DNA from: Blepharisma stoltei | Taxonomy: Eukaryota > Ciliophora > Heterotrichea > Heterotrichida > Blepharismidae | Direction: 5' to 3' | Length of the DNA: 64,000 bases | Assembly (NCBI GenBank): GCA_914767885.1 | Contig: CAJZBQ010000048.1 | Span: 372,001-436,000, forward strand | Shown here: piece after piece, positions 61,501 to 64,000 of the stretch | Layout of the letters: each line of letters starts with the position of its first letter | How positions within the stretch are numbered: the first letter of the stretch is position 1 | Notes under the pieces: model-generated | Databases searched by the model: none | Told to the model about the DNA's origin: nothing | What the model saw: only the letters and a program-made list of their open reading frames with translations | Program-made: the position numbers and the translations under genes

Positions 61501-63369
61501 TGGTTTATCCCTGGAGGACTGGCGACTCAGATGACATATATTTTGATTATTAACGCTTGTTTAGCACCTATTATAAACTTTATTAGCCCAATGTATTGCT
61601 TAAAGGTAATTAGAAGGTTTTTTGTCAGAAGGTCAATGGAAAAAGGTAAACTGAAGATGAGTCAAGGAGATGCCAATGTTTTATTCGAAGGTCCACAAAT
61701 AGACTTGGCAGTAAGATATGCTAATTTAGTAAGACTTATCGAGAAGCTCGCTGCAATTCTGCAAGGACTATCTCCACTCTTAATGCTCCCTTTAGCCTAT
61801 ACCAGCTCGTACATGACCTTACAAAGATTGCTCCTGCCGAACAAGAATATGCACACACCTCGATAGTTGAGTGAGTCGATTCGCCTGCTGTACATTAATT
61901 GGGGTTGCCAGCCATTAAAAATTCAAAAGAATTGAATTTTCTGCCAAGATGGAAATCTGTTGCCCAGAGTGTAACTCCCAGTTTCACTCTGAAGCGTTGT
62001 CCTGATTGGTTAGCACGAATGCCATTGACCTTGCTAGAAACCCCTTCTAACTTCCGGACCAATCTCCCTCTGAGGCATAAACTTGGCTTTTGAATAAAGC
62101 ATGCGGACGGCTAACCCGACGTTGCGCTTCATCAGATCAAAGAAAAATCAGCTGGATACACATTCCCAAACGCCATCCTCTCTTCTTAAAGGTTCCTGCG
62201 CACCCTGTGGGATGCCAGCTACTATAGTGAAGAGTTTGTGTTGGTTTGCCATGCCATTTTAATGTATATTGCTGTAAGATATGCAAAATGTGATAAAAAC
62301 ATTAATTGTTACCTTTTTCTATGCTCCATTAATCCCAATTGGAATTCCTATATCATTTTTTGGCATCACTTTTGAGTATTTAGTCACAAAGTATATGCTT
62401 CTAAGAAAATACACACGGCCAAAAGAGCATAATGCTGAATTGGCATTTGAAATGAACGAATGGTTGAAATGGGTAGCTTTTTCTCATGCTGTAAAATTTA
62501 TGTAGCTTGGGGTTATCATATTTTATTACAACTTCCCTGACTCAAATAGTGACCCTGCAAAACTTTTAATTGCAGCTGCATGTCTCTATATAATTTTACC
62601 TTTAAAAGCTTTAGGGCATGCACTCTGCAAATACGACTCAAATTCAATACTTAAAAGAATTTTAGCAGAAAATGACCCAAAAAATGACTATTTTAAGCAA
62701 CTCCCTTTATTTTACACTGTAAGAATAAAGCAGGATTATGAAAGGGAAAACCCAATCACTCATGATGAAGGGTGGAGAAAATGGAATGAATTCATGAAAA
62801 TAGAAAATAAAGAAAAAACAAATATTGCGGGTAAGATTAATTTAGACACTTTTAATAATTATGTTGCGAGAAGGGCACCATGTGAAGCTTTTGTAAATGT
62901 ACTCCTTGGCAATAATGTTGGAGGAAATAGAGGAAATCCAGATGAAATGTATAGAAATATGGCGTATGGAGTTAGACGTGCAATTCCTGGATTAGAAAAT
63001 GGTGCTCAGCCGACTGTAGGACAGTTTACAAGGCTATTTTCACCGCAAAATACTGCAGGAGGAGTCTTGGTTTCAAATAAGCATGTTGACCCTACCCAAA
63101 TCCAGTACCAAGGAAATCAGCCAAACCCAATACAATACCAAGTTCCTCTGGGATATCAATCATACCCACAATCTTATCCAGGCTATCAATATCCAGTTCA
63201 AAGCCAAATAAGTATTCCTCAGCAGCCTCCAGCAATGATGCCTCCTCAACCTCAATATTCGCAAGGCTATCCAGGAGTTCAATATGACCCAAGATTTAGT
63301 CAGCCTTATTATTTATATCAAAACTCTACGAATTATAATCCTGAATATAGACCTCCAAATGATATTTAA
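58548..63369 (+). CDS. TMEM63/CSC1/OSCA-like ion channel, cut by three inserts
   Basis: A 1011-aa membrane protein from 58548-58856, 58873-59287, 60075-60738, 61143-61725, 62290-62490 and 62506-63369 (3036 nt), with introns at 58857 (16 nt) and 62491 (15 nt). An acidic Pro-rich N-terminus precedes a CPCC motif and two membrane helices; then the cytosolic RRM-like region (PSDFTLWVKGLPKSYTKEEL), LAPEPTDVFWENLS before the channel core, and helices including FFYAPLIPIGIPISFFGI and VTKYMLLRKYTRP. The C-terminus is Pro/Gln/Tyr-rich (QYQGNQPNPIQYQVP). The family forms mechano- or osmosensitive cation channels. The first join (through ATATT) is the least certain; the others are clear. Confidence 0.85.
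58857..58872 (+). other. 16-nt intron
   Basis: GTAAGTTATTACATAG; joins KTHG to NAQKVYKFDEDYF. Confidence 0.88.
59288..60074 (-). mobile_element. 787-bp insertion containing a SINE-like element
   Basis: ATATT at 59283-59287 and 60070-60074 would be the direct repeat; excision joins GIALMIY to FIINTFLAK in frame within a membrane helix. The core (about 59470-59995) reads on the minus strand and is homologous throughout to the 18714-19316 element. The AT-rich flanks (59288-59460, 60000-60074) may be part of the element or an older IES that it entered. Confidence 0.65.
60739..61142 (+). mobile_element. SINE-like insertion with 18-bp duplication
   Basis: 404 bp flanked by AT(T/C)CTGGGAGAATTTATC at 60721-60738 and 61125-61142, an 18-bp duplication with one mismatch. 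Joins DVFWENLS to RTTSERIIK in frame. GC-rich centre with GGGCCCATGG and a GAGGTAAAAACTTCGAGCC stretch. No inverted ends. Confidence 0.82.
61726..62289 (-). mobile_element. SINE-like insertion in the TMEM63-like gene
   Basis: 564 bp flanked by GC(A/T)GTAAGATATGC plus (T)AAT at 61708-61725 and 62271-62289; the right copy has one substitution and an extra base. Excision gives DLAVRYAN-VIKTLIVTFFY. The right end reads GCCATGCCATTTTAAT, the complement of the AAAATGGC start seen at 1135 and 33422, so it lies on the minus strand. The frame that reads on through its left part (to a TAG near 61864) is an artefact. Confidence 0.8.
62491..62505 (+). other. 15-nt intron
   Basis: GTAAAATTTATGTAG; joins AFSHA to LGVIIFYYN in the channel protein. 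Confidence 0.9.
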
Positions 63370-63416
63370 AACCGGGTTATATATACTAAGAAATCGATAA
63401 TAATTTTATATACCTG

Positions 63417-63563
63417 TTTACCAAGAATAGCCTACTAAGGAGCATTTTTTGGTTCGCCATTCTTAAATTTGGTTAGCCAGAAAATATGGCATGCCAACGA
63501 ATTCGGCAAGCCAGTATTGTCCGGCCAACCAAAAATGCTCCTTAGTGGGCTATTCTTGGTAAA
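63417..63563. mobile_element. Palindromic MITE, family D
   Basis: 147 bp with ~40-bp inverted ends: TTTACCAAGAATAGCC(T/C)ACT, then AAGGAGCATTTTTGGTT(C/G)GCC, mirrored at 63523-63563. The centre is rich in GGCAAGCC/GGTTAGCC motifs. It lies 48 bp after the channel gene. Confidence 0.75.
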
Positions 63564-64000
63564 TAAGTATATTATTAATTTTTTTAAAATGGTATGCGAA
63601 ATTAGCTTATGCTGAAAATCTGATAAATAAATTTAAATTATTTATTTTGAGATTATATTAAGCCTCTTAAATGCTAGAACTCTTATACATAAATTTTTAT
63701 ACGCTGGAGATTTTAATAATTTTCCTTATCGAATAAAGATTGCTATTTCATGGGCATCTCTGCCTGTTTATCCTCGAGACCTTAATAAAATTGTTCTTGC
63801 CTTATCATCATAAAATTATAATTTTTATTTAAATCTCTACCCTTGAATAGGCTTTTAAGACATATTTGATGTTCCTGTTGAATAATTCCCATAATTTATC
63901 TCGATATGCATAATTAAATCCCATCCCTATTTTATACGAAACTCCCAGAACATTTCAAAGCCCATCATTTTAAAAATAAAAGTAGATTATTTCTTTTTAT
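63564..64000. other. Right end of window, possible gene fragments
   Basis: Two short open stretches look better than random: plus strand about 63650-63812 (contains YAGDFNNFPYRIKIAISWAS) and minus strand about 63832-63976 (contains GLWNVLGVSYKIGMGF with TGA-Trp, ending SRVEI-TAA). Neither has a start in the window; one may be the end of a gene lying to the right. Confidence 0.3.

Noticed and set aside
61726-61866. Apparent continuation of the channel ORF (LVRLIEKLAAILQG...)
   Set aside because: It lies between the two duplication copies; the family sequence resumes at 62290, so this is the left end of the insert read through.
62281-62283. ATG taken as the start of a separate gene
   Set aside because: It is inside the right duplication copy; the downstream frame continues the channel gene.
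138-63369. Reading the broken genes as pseudogenes under the standard code
   Set aside because: Stops fall on invariant Trp sites and inserts are flanked by direct repeats; the joined frames lack other defects.
138-63369. Karyorelict-type code with context-dependent stops (TAA/TAG as Gln)
   Set aside because: TAA and TAG end frames consistently at family-expected C-termini and are not needed as Gln; only TGA is reassigned.

Overview
This looks like germline (micronuclear) DNA of a heterotrich ciliate, most likely Blepharisma. Three things point there. First, in-frame TGA must be read as Trp: it falls on the Trp of HPWI in a protein kinase, SATW in a DEAD-box helicase, the WPPEY of a PWI domain, LGAWNP in a CBM20, and repeatedly before ML.NG in a Notch-type repeat protein. 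TAA (mostly) and TAG are the stops. Second, introns are 15-16 nt (nine seen). Third, many exons are interrupted by AT-rich or repetitive segments flanked by direct repeats; removing each one restores a conserved reading frame whose total length is a multiple of three. That is how internal eliminated sequences (IESs) behave. The species assignment is inference; the code, introns and interruptions are read from the sequence.

Layout: 0.1-10 kb holds a probable mitochondrial helical protein, a hypothetical protein, a CAMK-like kinase, a macrodomain protein, a tiny divergent gene and a 948-aa secreted protein of about 30 Lin12/Notch repeats. 10-20 kb holds an RCC1-repeat protein (split by a 1.5 kb nested insert), a small membrane protein, a J-domain protein, an SRRM1-like PWI protein, an SPC25-like kinetochore protein, an ankyrin protein and a coiled-coil protein. 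20-32 kb holds a C2H2 gene with a decayed copy, mitochondrial Hsp90 (TRAP1), a small zinc-finger protein, a 2.4 kb gene-free stretch with repeats, an Amt/Rh transporter, phosphoglucomutase and cytochrome c1. 32-43 kb holds histone H2A, a DDX5/Dbp2-like helicase, a DUSP-USP deubiquitinase, centrin and a CBM20-TPS-TPP trehalose enzyme. 43-64 kb holds poly(A)-binding protein (split by a 2.9 kb IES carrying a foldback element), a metallophosphoesterase, an RNF126-like E3, an FHA-like protein, a small RING protein, a type I membrane protein, a coiled-coil protein, a DENN protein and a TMEM63/CSC1-like channel cut by three inserts.

The genes are ordinary housekeeping genes with no operon-like linkage. 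The unusual content is the inserts. Family A is a MITE with C/G-tract ends, a terminal hairpin and 3-bp T-N-A duplications (ten copies, some nested). A second class consists of non-palindromic, GC-richer segments of about 0.2-0.6 kb with 8-18 bp target-site duplications, resembling SINEs or other retroposons, placed directly in exons in both orientations. There are also several palindromic MITE families, a 2.2 kb foldback element with nine ~170-bp tandem repeats, and short TA-bounded IESs of 73 and 160 bp. All restored reading frames were derived by eye and agree with codon phase; no database or read-mapping check was possible.
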